Part shown: positions 30,220 to 38,994 of the stretch, one piece after another
Layout of the letters: each line of letters starts with the position of its first letter
Numbering within the stretch: position 1 is the stretch's first letter
Origin: Candidatus Krumholzibacteriota bacterium
Lineage (GTDB): Bacteria; Krumholzibacteriota; Krumholzibacteriia; JACNKJ01
Reading direction: 5' to 3'
Assembly (NCBI GenBank): GCA_016933175.1
Contig: JAFGBK010000070.1
Coordinates: 62,001-126,000 of the forward strand
Length of the DNA stretch: 64,000 nucleotides
Notes under the pieces: generated by a model
The model's input: the letters and a program-made list of their open reading frames with translations, nothing else
What the model was told of the DNA's origin: nothing
The model's database searches: none
Position numbers and translations under genes: made by a program

Positions 30220-31647
30220 TCACTCCGCCCGGAGCAGCTCCGGCTCGCGCGCGCCCTCGACGGGCGACAGCTCCTTCTCCTCGCTGATGAGCAGGCGCAG
30301 GCGCAGCTCGCCCGACTCGAGCAGGCGCCGCGGGAGGCGCACCTGGATCTCAGGCATCTGGCCCGTCGGCGACAGCAGGAGCTTGGCCTCCACCATGGTC
30401 GGCGTGTCGCTGGCGTCGCTGCTGGGCGGCAGCGATTCGGCCAGGCCCGGCTCCTCGTCGCCCGGCGCGGGATCCAGCGGCGCGGCCGCCTCCGCGGGCG
30501 GCGCCGCAACGGGTGCGTCGGCGGCCGGCGGCGCGTCCATGGCCGCGGGCGGCACCGGGGGCGCGGCAGCGCCGGGAGCGGCCGGCGCGGTCGGCCCGGC
30601 CGCGGCGGAAACGTCCGGCGGGAACGACTCGCCCGTGGCCGCGGGCGCGGGCGACTGGGCGGGAGCGTCCGGCGCCGGCAGCGGAGCCGGCGGCGCTTCT
30701 TCGACCACGAGGACCCCATCGAGGGGCGGCGCGCCGCTGTCCATGCCCGTCGCGTCCAGCTTGTAGCCGGGCAGGGCTTGCTCGGACGCCGGCGCAGGCT
30801 CCGGATCCTCGCCGATCATGGGCAGATCCACCACCAGGGGCTCCGGCAGGTCGTCCAGGTCCACCTCGGCGAGCCCGCTGCCGGGCAGTGGCGCCGGGGC
30901 GTCGTCCTGGGCGCCCGCGGGCGGCGCCGGCGGCATCGCCTGGGCCGGCGCGCTGTCGGTGGCGGGCGACTCGGTGGCCGGCTGCGGCGCCGGCACGGGC
31001 GCCTCGGCGCCGGGGATCTCCTGCGTGGCCCGCTCCCGGGCACGCAGCCCCAGCTCCTCCTCGATCTGCTTCTCGAGCAGGGGCCGCAGCAGGCCCGCCA
31101 CGCCGCGCAGGGTCTCGTGGACGCCCTCGCCGCGCGTGGCCACGGACTCGAACCAGGAGATGCCGCCGGGATTCAGGGCGGTCTCGAGCTCCTCGATGGT
31201 CGCGACGTCCGGCAGGTCGCGCTTGTTGTACTGGAGGACCCAGGGCAGCTCGTCCAGCTTGAGCCCCATGTCGTCGAGGTTCTGCCTCAGGTTCTCCAGG
31301 CTCTCGATGTTCTCGTCCATCTTGTCGCGCTGGCTGTCGGCGACGAAGACGAGGGCGTCGACGCCCTTGAGGACGAGGCGCCGCGTGGCGTTGTAGTAGA
31401 CCTGGCCCGGCACCGTGTACAGGAGGATCCGCACCTGGAAGTCGTGGATCGGATCCGCGTTCATGGGCAGCAGGTCGAAGAAGAGGGTGCGGTCCGTGCG
31501 CGTCTTCATGGAGATCATCTTGCCGCGCCGGTCCTCGGCGACCTCCTTGAACAGCGCCTCCAGGTTGGTCGTCTTGCCGCAGAGACCCGGGCCGTAATAG
31601 ACCACCTTGGCGCTGATTTCCTGTCCCGCTCGGTTGATGAGTGCCAC
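30220..31647 (-). CDS. MglA-like small GTPase with long Ala/Pro-rich C-terminal extension
   Basis: 475 residues. The N-terminal ~200 residues form a Ras-like GTPase of the bacterial MglA type: G1 GPGLCGKTT (19-27), TVPGQVYYNATRR in the G3/switch II region, and QYNKRDLP as G4. MglA proteins set cell polarity for motility. A ~200-residue Ala/Pro/Asp-rich, probably disordered linker follows, then a short ordered C-terminal part (ending in EIQVRLPRRLLESGELRLRL). The start is GTG at 31647 with AAGGGG upstream; the open frame to 31803 is not conserved-looking. No mglB (Roadblock) gene is adjacent. The extension is well beyond the ~195 residues of standard MglA. Confidence 0.83.
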   Translation of the reverse strand: MALINRAGQEISAKVVYYGPGLCGKTTNLEALFKEVAEDRRGKMISMKTRTDRTLFFDLLPMNADPIHDFQVRILLYTVPGQVYYNATRRLVLKGVDALVFVADSQRDKMDENIESLENLRQNLDDMGLKLDELPWVLQYNKRDLPDVATIEELETALNPGGISWFESVATRGEGVHETLRGVAGLLRPLLEKQIEEELGLRARERATQEIPGAEAPVPAPQPATESPATDSAPAQAMPPAPPAGAQDDAPAPLPGSGLAEVDLDDLPEPLVVDLPMIGEDPEPAPASEQALPGYKLDATGMDSGAPPLDGVLVVEEAPPAPLPAPDAPAQSPAPAATGESFPPDVSAAAGPTAPAAPGAAAPPVPPAAMDAPPAADAPVAAPPAEAAAPLDPAPGDEEPGLAESLPPSSDASDTPTMVEAKLLLSPTGQMPEIQVRLPRRLLESGELRLRLLISEEKELSPVEGAREPELLRAE

Positions 31648-31943
31648 GCTTGTCCCCTTGTTGTTGAATTCTGCACGTCTCTCTGGCGGAATGAGAAACG
31701 GCCCGCCTGCCGAGGACGCCGCGCGCCGCGACGGGAAAGCGCGGGCCCGTTCGCGACAGCGCGGAGCGGGAAATGCAAGAAGCGTGTCTCTCGGGAGAGG
31801 CATTACGCTCGGCCGAAACCCGCCGGCGGACCCGCGCGTCGCCTCGCGAGACGGCCTGGAATTTGCAGATTACGGCCGCGATACGAGGGGCCGCGCCGAC
31901 GGCCGGCGGCCGCGGTCCACCCATCCCGCTACGAGGAGCGAGC
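31648..31943. other. divergent intergenic region, nothing recognised
   Basis: 296 bp between the divergent MglA-like gene and the 148-residue gene. It carries GAGGAG before the plus-strand start and AAGGGG before the minus-strand GTG. No -35/-10 pair better than chance was found on either strand, and no RNA motif or coding signal. Confidence 0.5.
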
Positions 31944-32390
31944 ATGGCGGATACGCGCAATGTCCTGGCGGACATGTTCGACCGATTCCTGGGCATCGAG
32001 GTCACGGCGGACATCCAGGAGAAGCTGGTATCCATCGTCGACAAGGTGGAGGCCAGCATCCGGGACGACATGGATCTGGGCACCGTCCAGGGCCAGAACA
32101 CCCTGCGCATGCTGCTGGCCACGCTGGTGGCCTACGGCTGGGGTATCGGCATGCATCCCTTCCACAATCCCCCACGCGACAAGAGCGGCCGCATCCTCGA
32201 GGTGCGGGCCAGCAAGGACATCCTCGTCCCCGTGGAGGACCTGCAGTCGATCCGCTACCTGAAGAAGGACAAGTACGGCCGCGTGCGGAAGGCGCTCTTC
32301 GAGCCGGACCAGAACGCCCGCGTGCGCAGCCAGATCGACGGCCTGCTCGCCGAGATCGCCGTCAACAAGTGGCAGGAAGAGGAAAGCTGA
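31944..32390 (+). CDS. conserved-looking hypothetical protein
   Basis: 148 residues, soluble, no signal peptide or membrane segment. It begins with an amphipathic helical stretch (MFDRFLGIEVTADIQEKLVSIVDKV) and has a central Gly/His/Pro-containing segment (YGWGIGMHPFHNPPRD), then a basic region (SIRYLKKDKYGRVRK). The ATG at 31944 has GAGGAG seven nucleotides upstream. I do not recognise the family. It is divergent from the MglA-like gene and convergent with the ATPase gene; a link to either is only positional. Confidence 0.6.
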   Translation: MADTRNVLADMFDRFLGIEVTADIQEKLVSIVDKVEASIRDDMDLGTVQGQNTLRMLLATLVAYGWGIGMHPFHNPPRDKSGRILEVRASKDILVPVEDLQSIRYLKKDKYGRVRKALFEPDQNARVRSQIDGLLAEIAVNKWQEEES

Positions 32391-32445
32391 TCCGCCGCGG
32401 CCCGCGCCGGGCAAAGGCCGCCGGCCGGCGGGTCGACTTTGCCGC

Positions 32446-33297
32446 CTAGTCCCCCTTGGCCTCCCGCCGACGCGCATAGAGGATCACCGCGCGCCCGCCC
32501 CGCTCGAAGCGAACGTGGTCCATGGTCTCCCGCATGAGGAGCAGCCCCCGTCCGCCGGGCCGCCGCAGGCCGGCCTCGCTGGCGGGATCCGCCTGCTCGT
32601 CCGGCGCGAAGCCCGCACCCTCGTCCTCCACGCGCACCTTGAACACGTCCCGGCGGATCCACGCCTCGACGTGGACGCTGCGCGCGGCGTCCTCCCGGCA
32701 GCCGTGCTTGATGGCGTTGGTCAGCGCCTCGTCCAGGGCCAGGGGCAGGTTCTCCGCCCAGACCCGCGGCGGGAAGGCGTGCTCCCGGGCCAGGCGGCAG
32801 AGTAGTCCCACGGCGGGCGACATGTAGCGCATGTCGGCGGGGATCGCGAAGCGCGTGTGCGTGTGGACCCGCGCGTCCAGGTCCGGCAGGCGTCGGTCCA
32901 GGGGCAGGACACGGCCGCGCGCGGTGAACTCCCGGTCCAGGTCCAGGTGGGCGAAGGGCGGGCAGTGCACCTCGTGCAGTCCGCGGTGGATCAGGCGGCG
33001 CCAGAGGCGTCCGTCGCAGTCGGGCAGCAGGAGCAGCACGGCGGCGCCGTGGCGACGCCGCAGCCTGTCCACTGCCTCCCACGGCAGGGCATCGGCGTCC
33101 GCCGCCGCCAGGACCACGCCGGCTCCCGGCGGCAGGACCGGCCACTCCGCCTCGGGAGGCAGGGGCGACAGGCGCCCGGCCGGCGGCCGCGTCTCCTCCA
33201 GGAACTGGCGGGTGAGCGCGGGCTCCCGGTCCCAGAGGAACAGGGCGGCGGGCGCGGCGGTGCGCGGCGGCTTCACGTCAGAACAGCGGCTTGCCAT
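32446..33297 (-). CDS. RsbW-like ATPase fused to a receiver-like domain
   Basis: 283 residues. The C-terminal half (about 150-278) is an HATPase_c_2 (GHKL) domain of the RsbW/SpoIIAB type: N-box LDEALTNAIKHG, G1 DEGAGF, G2 GRGLLLMRETMDHV. Such proteins are anti-sigma kinases that phosphorylate STAS antagonists. The N-terminal ~110 residues resemble a degenerate receiver: alternating VVLAAAD, AVLLLLPD and EVHCPPF strands without a clear phospho-Asp set. The start is uncertain: ATG at 33297 (20-nt overlap with the upstream gene) or GTG at 33276; neither has a strong Shine-Dalgarno. No sigma factor is adjacent. Confidence 0.72.
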   Translation of the reverse strand: MASRCSDVKPPRTAAPAALFLWDREPALTRQFLEETRPPAGRLSPLPPEAEWPVLPPGAGVVLAAADADALPWEAVDRLRRRHGAAVLLLLPDCDGRLWRRLIHRGLHEVHCPPFAHLDLDREFTARGRVLPLDRRLPDLDARVHTHTRFAIPADMRYMSPAVGLLCRLAREHAFPPRVWAENLPLALDEALTNAIKHGCREDAARSVHVEAWIRRDVFKVRVEDEGAGFAPDEQADPASEAGLRRPGGRGLLLMRETMDHVRFERGGRAVILYARRREAKGD

Positions 33298-33775
33298 CGG
33301 CGAGGATCTCGTTCAGGGTTTCGCGGAACGCGGGGAGGCGGCGGGCCAGCGCGTCGCCGAGCTGGCTCCGGTACTCCTCCCAGGCCCGCCGTATCTCGGG
33401 GCCCAGTTCCAGGAGCAGGCGGCCCGAAGCTAGGGCGCGGTCGCGCCGCTCCCGGACCGAGGGCCGCCCCATCAGGTCCAGCACCAGGGCTCGCGCCAGG
33501 CGGCGGGCACGGCGCTCCAGGCGCTGTCGCTCGCCCGGCGACAGCGCCTCCCAGTCTGCGGCCGCCCCGGTTTCCGCCGGGGACGGCGCCCCGGCCGCGG
33601 CCCGGTCCGGACCGGCCGGCGCCGACGGGCCCTCGGTGCCACCGGGAACCAGCCGCAGGCGGAATCCCTGGCCACAGGCTGGGCAGCGCACCGCCAACTC
33701 CTTCCGCTGGAACAGTTTATCCGGAAGGGGATAGCGGCGGCCGCAAGAAGGGCACTGGACGCTTCTGGGCCGCAT
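33278..33775 (-). CDS. zinc-ribbon (MJ0042-type) protein
   Basis: 165 residues. The first 40 hold two CxxC pairs (C8/C11 and C31/C34) in CPSCGRRYPLP...CPACGQGF, the MJ0042 zinc-ribbon pattern found at the N-terminus of many diderm proteins. An Ala/Pro linker and a helical C-terminal region (about 75-165) follow. Function unknown. The 3' end overlaps the ATPase gene by 20 nt, suggesting co-expression. Confidence 0.75.
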   Translation of the reverse strand: MRPRSVQCPSCGRRYPLPDKLFQRKELAVRCPACGQGFRLRLVPGGTEGPSAPAGPDRAAAGAPSPAETGAAADWEALSPGERQRLERRARRLARALVLDLMGRPSVRERRDRALASGRLLLELGPEIRRAWEEYRSQLGDALARRLPAFRETLNEILADGKPLF

Positions 33776-33844
33776 GGAGCGCTCCGTTGCGGTTCGAACC
33801 GCCCCGGATCAGCAATCCACGTGCCGGGCGGGGCAGGGCGGGCC

Positions 33845-35944
33845 TCAGCCGACCCCGGCCAGGACCATGCGCTCCCGGTGGGCGCGCCGCAGCAGGTCCC
33901 GCAGGGGCCGCAGGTCCTGGGCGATCAGCTCGGGATCCCGGCGCACGAGATCACGGGCGCGGCGCCGGGCCAGGGCCACCAGCGTGGCATCGTGGAGCGG
34001 ATGGGCGAGGCTCAGCTCGGGGCGCCCGTGCTGGCGGGATCCGAAGACCTCGCCGGGGCCGCGCAGCTTGAGGTCCTCCTCGGCCAGGCGGAAGCCGTCC
34101 CGGATGCGGGCGAAGACGGCCAGGCGCTCGCGGGCCGAGTCGGCCATGCCCGGCGGGGCCAGCAGCAGGCAGTAGCTCTTGGCCGCGCCGCGGCCGACGC
34201 GACCCCGCAGCTGATGGAGCTGGCTGAGCCCGTAGCGCTCGGGATTGTGGATCACCATCAGGGTGGCCTCGGGCACGTCGATTCCCACCTCGACGACGGT
34301 GGTCGCCACGAGCAGGCGCGTCGCGCCGCCGCGAAAGCGCTCGAGGGCCTCGGCCTTGGCAGCGGGCCGCAGGCGGCCGTGGAGCAGGTCGCAGGGCAGG
34401 CCGGCGAAGTCCTCGGCGCGCAGGCGCTCGTACTCCTCCGTGGCGGCCCGGATCTCCGCGCGGTCGCCCTCCTCCACCAGGGGAAACAGCAGGAAGGCCC
34501 GCTCGCCCGCCGCCAGGCGCTCGCGGACGAAGGCGTAGACGCGGTCCCGCTTCGTCTCCTCCACCACGCGGGTGACCACGGGCGGCCGTCCCGGCGGCAG
34601 CTCGTCGATGACGGTGAGGTCCAGGTCCCCATAGAGGGTCATGGCCAGGCTGCGGGGAATGGGCGTCGCGCTCATCACCAGGACGTGGGGCGCGCCCTGT
34701 TTCTGGAGGCTGGCGCGCTGCAGGACGCCGAAGCGGTGCTGCTCGTCCACCACCGCCAGACCCAGGCGGGCGAAGTCCACGCCCTCCTGGATGAGGGCCT
34801 GCGTGCCGAAGACCAGGTCGATCTCTCCGGCCGCCAGGTCGGCCAGCAGGCGGCGGCGCTCGCGGGCCGGCGTGCCGCCGGTGAGCAGGCCCGTGCGCAG
34901 ACCGAGGGCTTCCAGGGGTCCGCGCCAGCCCGCGTGGTGCTGCTGGGCCAGGATCTCCAGGGGCACCATGAACGCGCCCTGCCAGCCGGCGGCCGCCGTC
35001 TGCACCAGGGCCGCCAGGGCCACCACCGTCTTGCCGCTGCCCACGTCCCCCTGCAGGAGGCGGTTCATGCGGCCGCCGCCGGCCAGATCCGCGCCGATGG
35101 CCGCCAGGGCCCGCTCCTGGGCCGGGGTGAGTCGGAAGGGCAGGTCCGCCAGGAAGCGCGCGAGGCGCGGATCGCCCGCCTCCAGCACGGGCCCCTTCTC
35201 GCTCTTCAAGCGGCGCCGGCGCAGGGCGCCCAGCAGCTGCAGGATGAACAGCTCCTCGAACTTGAAGCGCTCGCGAGCGGCGCCCAGGACGGCGCGGTCG
35301 GCGGGGAAGTGGATCCGGCGCAGGGCCTCGGCCCGCTCGGGCCAGCCGCCCGCGCGCAGCCACTCGGCGGGGAGGATCTCGCCCAGCGACGCCGCCAGGC
35401 CGCCACGCTCCAGGACCTCGCCCACCAGGCGCCGGAGCCAGCGCTGGCTCAGGCCCCGCGTCAGGGGATAGACGGGCAGGATGGGGCGCGCCAGCAGCCG
35501 TCCGCCCGGCGCCGCTTCGTCCAGCACCTCCAGCTCCGGCTGGGCCATCTGCAGGCGGCCGCGGAAGGCGGCCACCTCGCCGCTGGCCAGGACCTCGCTG
35601 CCGTTGGGCAACTGCTTGCGGTGGTAGGGCTGGTTGAAGAAGACCAGGGTCAGTCGGCCACTGCCGTCGTCCAGGAGCACCGAGAGGACGCTCATGGCGC
35701 GCCGGGGGCGCCGCTCGTCGCTGGCCATGACGCGGCCGCGCACCGTTGCCCGCTGGCCGGGCCGCAGGGAGGCCAGAGGGACGCGCTCGCCCAGGTCCAG
35801 GTAGTCGCGGGGAAAGTGGAGCAGCAGGTCCTCGACGGTGTGGACGCCCAGGCGCGCCAGGTCGGCGGCCCGCCGCGGCCCCACGCCCTTGAGGTACTGG
35901 CAGGGCATCTCCAGGCCCTGCCGCTTGCCGTCTCCGTCGCTCAT
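33845..35944 (-). CDS. recG: ATP-dependent DNA helicase RecG
   Basis: 699 residues. Branch-migration helicase that regresses stalled forks. N-terminal HhH/OB wedge domain (GVGPRRAADLARLG, RATVRGRVM), Walker A GDVGSGKT, DEQH box (VVDEQHRFGV), SATPIPRSLA, and QLRGRVGRG with the C-terminal TRG-like region. No good Shine-Dalgarno precedes the ATG at 35944; the ATG at 35908 (MPCQYLKGVG) is possible. 43 bp after the TPR gene. Confidence 0.97.
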   Translation of the reverse strand: MSDGDGKRQGLEMPCQYLKGVGPRRAADLARLGVHTVEDLLLHFPRDYLDLGERVPLASLRPGQRATVRGRVMASDERRPRRAMSVLSVLLDDGSGRLTLVFFNQPYHRKQLPNGSEVLASGEVAAFRGRLQMAQPELEVLDEAAPGGRLLARPILPVYPLTRGLSQRWLRRLVGEVLERGGLAASLGEILPAEWLRAGGWPERAEALRRIHFPADRAVLGAARERFKFEELFILQLLGALRRRRLKSEKGPVLEAGDPRLARFLADLPFRLTPAQERALAAIGADLAGGGRMNRLLQGDVGSGKTVVALAALVQTAAAGWQGAFMVPLEILAQQHHAGWRGPLEALGLRTGLLTGGTPARERRRLLADLAAGEIDLVFGTQALIQEGVDFARLGLAVVDEQHRFGVLQRASLQKQGAPHVLVMSATPIPRSLAMTLYGDLDLTVIDELPPGRPPVVTRVVEETKRDRVYAFVRERLAAGERAFLLFPLVEEGDRAEIRAATEEYERLRAEDFAGLPCDLLHGRLRPAAKAEALERFRGGATRLLVATTVVEVGIDVPEATLMVIHNPERYGLSQLHQLRGRVGRGAAKSYCLLLAPPGMADSARERLAVFARIRDGFRLAEEDLKLRGPGEVFGSRQHGRPELSLAHPLHDATLVALARRRARDLVRRDPELIAQDLRPLRDLLRRAHRERMVLAGVG

Positions 35945-35987
35945 GGGGCCAGCTTAGGGTCTGGTCGGTCGGGTGGCAAGGCGGGGC

Positions 35988-37634
35988 TCAGGGCGCGTCC
36001 AGGTCTCCGAAGCTGCGGCTGAGCAGGCGGCGCAGCTCGGGCCGGTCGGGATGGCGGGCCGCGAGGGTTTCCAGCAGGGCGGCGGCTTCCTCGCCGCGGG
36101 CCTGGTTGCGCAGGGCCAGGGCGAGCCCGAGGCGGGCCTCCAGGTAGTCCGGCGCACCGGCTAGAGCCCGCCGGTAGTCCTCCTCGGCGGCGGTGTAGTC
36201 GCCGGCGCGGAGGTGGAGCTCGGCCATGAGGCAGCGCAGGTCGGGGTAGTCCGGGTGGCGCTCCAGGGCCTCGGCCAGCAGGGCGCGGGCCTTGCCCAGG
36301 CGCCCCAGGTGCAGCTCGCAGCGCAGGCGTCCCTTGAGGGCGTAGAGGTTGCCCGGCTCGCCGGCCAGGGCCTGGGCGAAGCTGTCCAGGGCCTCGTCGT
36401 AGCGGCCCTGCTCCAGGCGGGCCCGGCCCAGGAAGCTGTGGAGGGCCGCGTCGTCGGGGCGCTGCGCGGCCAGGCGCTGGAACAGGCCCTCGGCGTCCCG
36501 CCAGTCTCCCCGCTCCAGGTGCATGAGGGCCAGGTCCATGCTGGCCGCGTGCAGGTGGGGATCGGCGCGAAGGGCCGCCTTGAGCAGGCCGATGCCGTCC
36601 TCGCCGCCCTCGCGGAAGCGGACCAGGCCGCGCAGGTAGAGGGCCTGGGCCGAGTCGGGCCGCCGCTCCAGGACGGCGCCGAGCAGGCCGTCGGCCTCGT
36701 CCAGCTTGCCCAGCTGGAACTTGCACTGGGCCAGCTGGAAGAGCACGTCCGGCGACTCCTCGCTGAGCTCCCGGGCGTACTCCAGGGCCTCCTCGGCCTC
36801 GCGGTAGCGCTGCAGCCGCAGCAGGGCCGCGCCCAGATAGTAGCCCGCCTCCAGGAACCGCGGGTTCACGACCAGGGCCGCCTTGAAGGCCGCGACGGCC
36901 TCCTCCAGGTGCTCGGACTGGAGGCGCGCCAGCCCCAGCTGGCACTGGAGGTCCGCGTAGTGGGGCTTGATGGCCACGGCCCGGCCGAGCAGGTCCGCGG
37001 CCAGCGCGTACTGGCCCAGATTGAACTGCGTGATGCCCTCCGTGTAGACCTCGCGGAAATCCTCGGCGCTGTCGAGCAGCTCCAGCACGGGCGCGATCTC
37101 CGGCAGCAGGGACTCGCGCTCCTTGAGCTTCACCAGCAGGAAGGGATTGACCTGGATCGGGATCTCCGAGCGCCGGCGGGTCACCTCGCGCAGGTGGCCC
37201 CGCGCATCCTCCTCGCGCGCGAGCTCGTGGAGGGCGACGGCCAGGAAGCAGCGCGCCTCGACGTAGTCGGGGTTGATCTCCAGGGCGTGCTCGAAGAAGG
37301 GCAGGGAGGCCGCGACCTCGCCCAGCATGAACACGGCGACCCCGAGGCAGTACTGGAGATCCGGGAAGTTGGGGGTCTCGACGACGGCCTTCTCGAAATG
37401 CGCGCGGGCCTCGACGTAGCGCTCGGCCTTGAGCAGGGCCCGGCCCAGGTGGGCATGCGCCTCGGCGGCGTAGAAGACGCCCAGGCGATAGGTGGTGCTG
37501 GTCTCCGGCGCGTCGGCCACCGCAGCCTCGAAGTGCGCGATGGCCTCCGCGTAGCGGCCTTCGTTGTACAGAGTGATGCCCGCGTTGTAATCGTCGCTGC
37601 GCCGGTTGCGGAAGAGCTTCTTGAAGAGGGGCAC
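35988..37634 (-). CDS. large tetratricopeptide repeat protein following ftsZ
   Basis: 548 residues, made almost entirely of TPR units from about residue 12 (YNAGITLYNEGRYAEAIAHFEAAV) to the C-terminus, with a less regular insert around 165-225. No signal peptide, although the N-terminus (PLFKKLFRNRR) is basic. The start is GTG at 37634 with AGGGGG upstream, only 8 nt after the ftsZ stop, so it should be co-translated with the division genes. A scaffold role in division or envelope assembly is inferred from position only. Confidence 0.85.
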   Translation of the reverse strand: MPLFKKLFRNRRSDDYNAGITLYNEGRYAEAIAHFEAAVADAPETSTTYRLGVFYAAEAHAHLGRALLKAERYVEARAHFEKAVVETPNFPDLQYCLGVAVFMLGEVAASLPFFEHALEINPDYVEARCFLAVALHELAREEDARGHLREVTRRRSEIPIQVNPFLLVKLKERESLLPEIAPVLELLDSAEDFREVYTEGITQFNLGQYALAADLLGRAVAIKPHYADLQCQLGLARLQSEHLEEAVAAFKAALVVNPRFLEAGYYLGAALLRLQRYREAEEALEYARELSEESPDVLFQLAQCKFQLGKLDEADGLLGAVLERRPDSAQALYLRGLVRFREGGEDGIGLLKAALRADPHLHAASMDLALMHLERGDWRDAEGLFQRLAAQRPDDAALHSFLGRARLEQGRYDEALDSFAQALAGEPGNLYALKGRLRCELHLGRLGKARALLAEALERHPDYPDLRCLMAELHLRAGDYTAAEEDYRRALAGAPDYLEARLGLALALRNQARGEEAAALLETLAARHPDRPELRRLLSRSFGDLDAP

Positions 37635-37642
37635 GGAACCCC

Positions 37643-38911
37643 CTAATCGCTCTGCCGACGGAGGAAGGTCGGCACGTCCCAGTCGTCCGCGTTGCGCTCG
37701 CCCGGGCTGATGTCCGGCAGGACCTCGGCCCGCATGGCGTCCGCCTCCTCCGCGAGCCGCGTCGCCGCCGGTGCCGCTTCGGCCTCCGGCCGGGGTTCGG
37801 GACGGATCTCGATGACGCGCAGCTCGCCGCCCGCCGCGCCCGCGGCGGCGGCCAGGGCCGCCTCGGCGGCGGCCACCCCGGTAGCCGCCGGCTCGGCGGC
37901 GTCGTCCCGCCCGAAGACGTACTCGGCGCGGCCGGCGCCGAAGCCCGTGGCGATCACCGTCACGCTCAGTTCGTCGCTCTCGCGCGCGTCCAGGACGGCG
38001 CCGAAGATGATGTTGGCCTCTTCGCCCACGGCCTCGGTGATGATCTCCGTCGCGCGGGTCACCTCGCGCAGGGTCATGGATGCGTTGCCGGTGAGGTTGA
38101 TGAGCACGCCGCGCGCGCCGGCGATGTCCTGATCCTGGAGCAGGGGGCAGCTGATGGCCTGGCGGGCCGCGGCCTCGGCGCGGCTCTCGCCGCTGGCGCG
38201 CCCGGAGCCCATGAGGGCCGGCCCCATGCCGGCCATGATGTTCTTGACGTCGGCGAAGTCGAGGTTGATCAGGCCCGTGACCGTGATCAGGTCGCTGATG
38301 CCGCGCGTGGCCTGCAGCAGCACGTCGTCGGCGATGCGGAAGGCCTCGGTGAAGGGCAGGTCGAGGTCCACCACCTCGAAGAGGCGCTGGTTGGGGATGG
38401 TGATGAGGGTGTCCACCTCGGCGCGCAGCTCCTCGAGGCCCGCCTCGGCGGCGCGCATGCGCTGGCGGCCCTCGAAGAGAAACGGCTTGGTGACGACGCC
38501 GACGGTGAGGGCGCCGGCCTGGCGGGCCAGGCGCGCGACCACGGGCGAGGCGCCGGTGCCCGTGCCGCCGCCCATGCCGGCGGTGACGAAGACCATGTCC
38601 GCGCCGCGCAGCACCTCGGCGACGCCGTCCACGTCCTCCTCGATGGCCTGGCGGCCCATCTCGGGATCGCCGCCCGAGCCCAGGCCCTTGGTCAGCTTGC
38701 GTCCGATCTGGATGCGGTGCAGCGCCTGGCTCTCGGCCAGCACCTGGGCGTCGGTATTGATGCTGACGAAATCGACGCCGGTCAGTCCAGCGTCGATCAT
38801 CCGCGACACCGCGTTGCCCCCGGCTCCCCCGACGCCGACCACCTTGATGGTGGCCGTGTCGGAGAAGTCCGTGTCGAAATCGAACTTCATGCGCGAGCGC
38901 GCTTCGGCCAT
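37643..38911 (-). CDS. ftsZ: cell division protein FtsZ
   Basis: 422-residue tubulin-like GTPase that forms the Z-ring. GVGGAGGNAV (26-35), the GGGTGTG tubulin signature (114-120) and the T7 loop NLDFADVKN (about 216) are intact. After a ~90-residue Ala/Glu-rich linker, the conserved C-terminal peptide DDWDVPTFLRRQ for FtsA binding is present. A GTG at 38932 extends the frame, but the ATG at 38911 has the better Shine-Dalgarno (GGGAG). The 83-bp gap after ftsA may contain a promoter, but none is clear. Confidence 0.98.
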   Translation of the reverse strand: MAEARSRMKFDFDTDFSDTATIKVVGVGGAGGNAVSRMIDAGLTGVDFVSINTDAQVLAESQALHRIQIGRKLTKGLGSGGDPEMGRQAIEEDVDGVAEVLRGADMVFVTAGMGGGTGTGASPVVARLARQAGALTVGVVTKPFLFEGRQRMRAAEAGLEELRAEVDTLITIPNQRLFEVVDLDLPFTEAFRIADDVLLQATRGISDLITVTGLINLDFADVKNIMAGMGPALMGSGRASGESRAEAAARQAISCPLLQDQDIAGARGVLINLTGNASMTLREVTRATEIITEAVGEEANIIFGAVLDARESDELSVTVIATGFGAGRAEYVFGRDDAAEPAATGVAAAEAALAAAAGAAGGELRVIEIRPEPRPEAEAAPAATRLAEEADAMRAEVLPDISPGERNADDWDVPTFLRRQSD

Positions 38912-38994
38912 TTCTCCCACCCCTTGTTTCACCCCGCGGGGAACAAGATCTACCCTGGGCGAAGTGTGCCCCGGCCCAGAAAGACCGTCCAGCT

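Noticed and set aside
33278-33775. Zinc-ribbon protein considered as an anti-sigma factor (ZAS type) for the adjacent ATPase
   Set aside because: The cysteines form two CxxC ribbons rather than the HxxxCxxC motif of zinc anti-sigma factors, and no sigma factor is adjacent.
33788-33801. TTCGAAC inside GCGGTTCGAACCGC, resembling a tRNA T-arm
   Set aside because: Only a 14-bp palindrome. The expected acceptor stem, anticodon arm and 5-bp T stem cannot be formed around it, and it lies between two coding genes only 69 bp apart.
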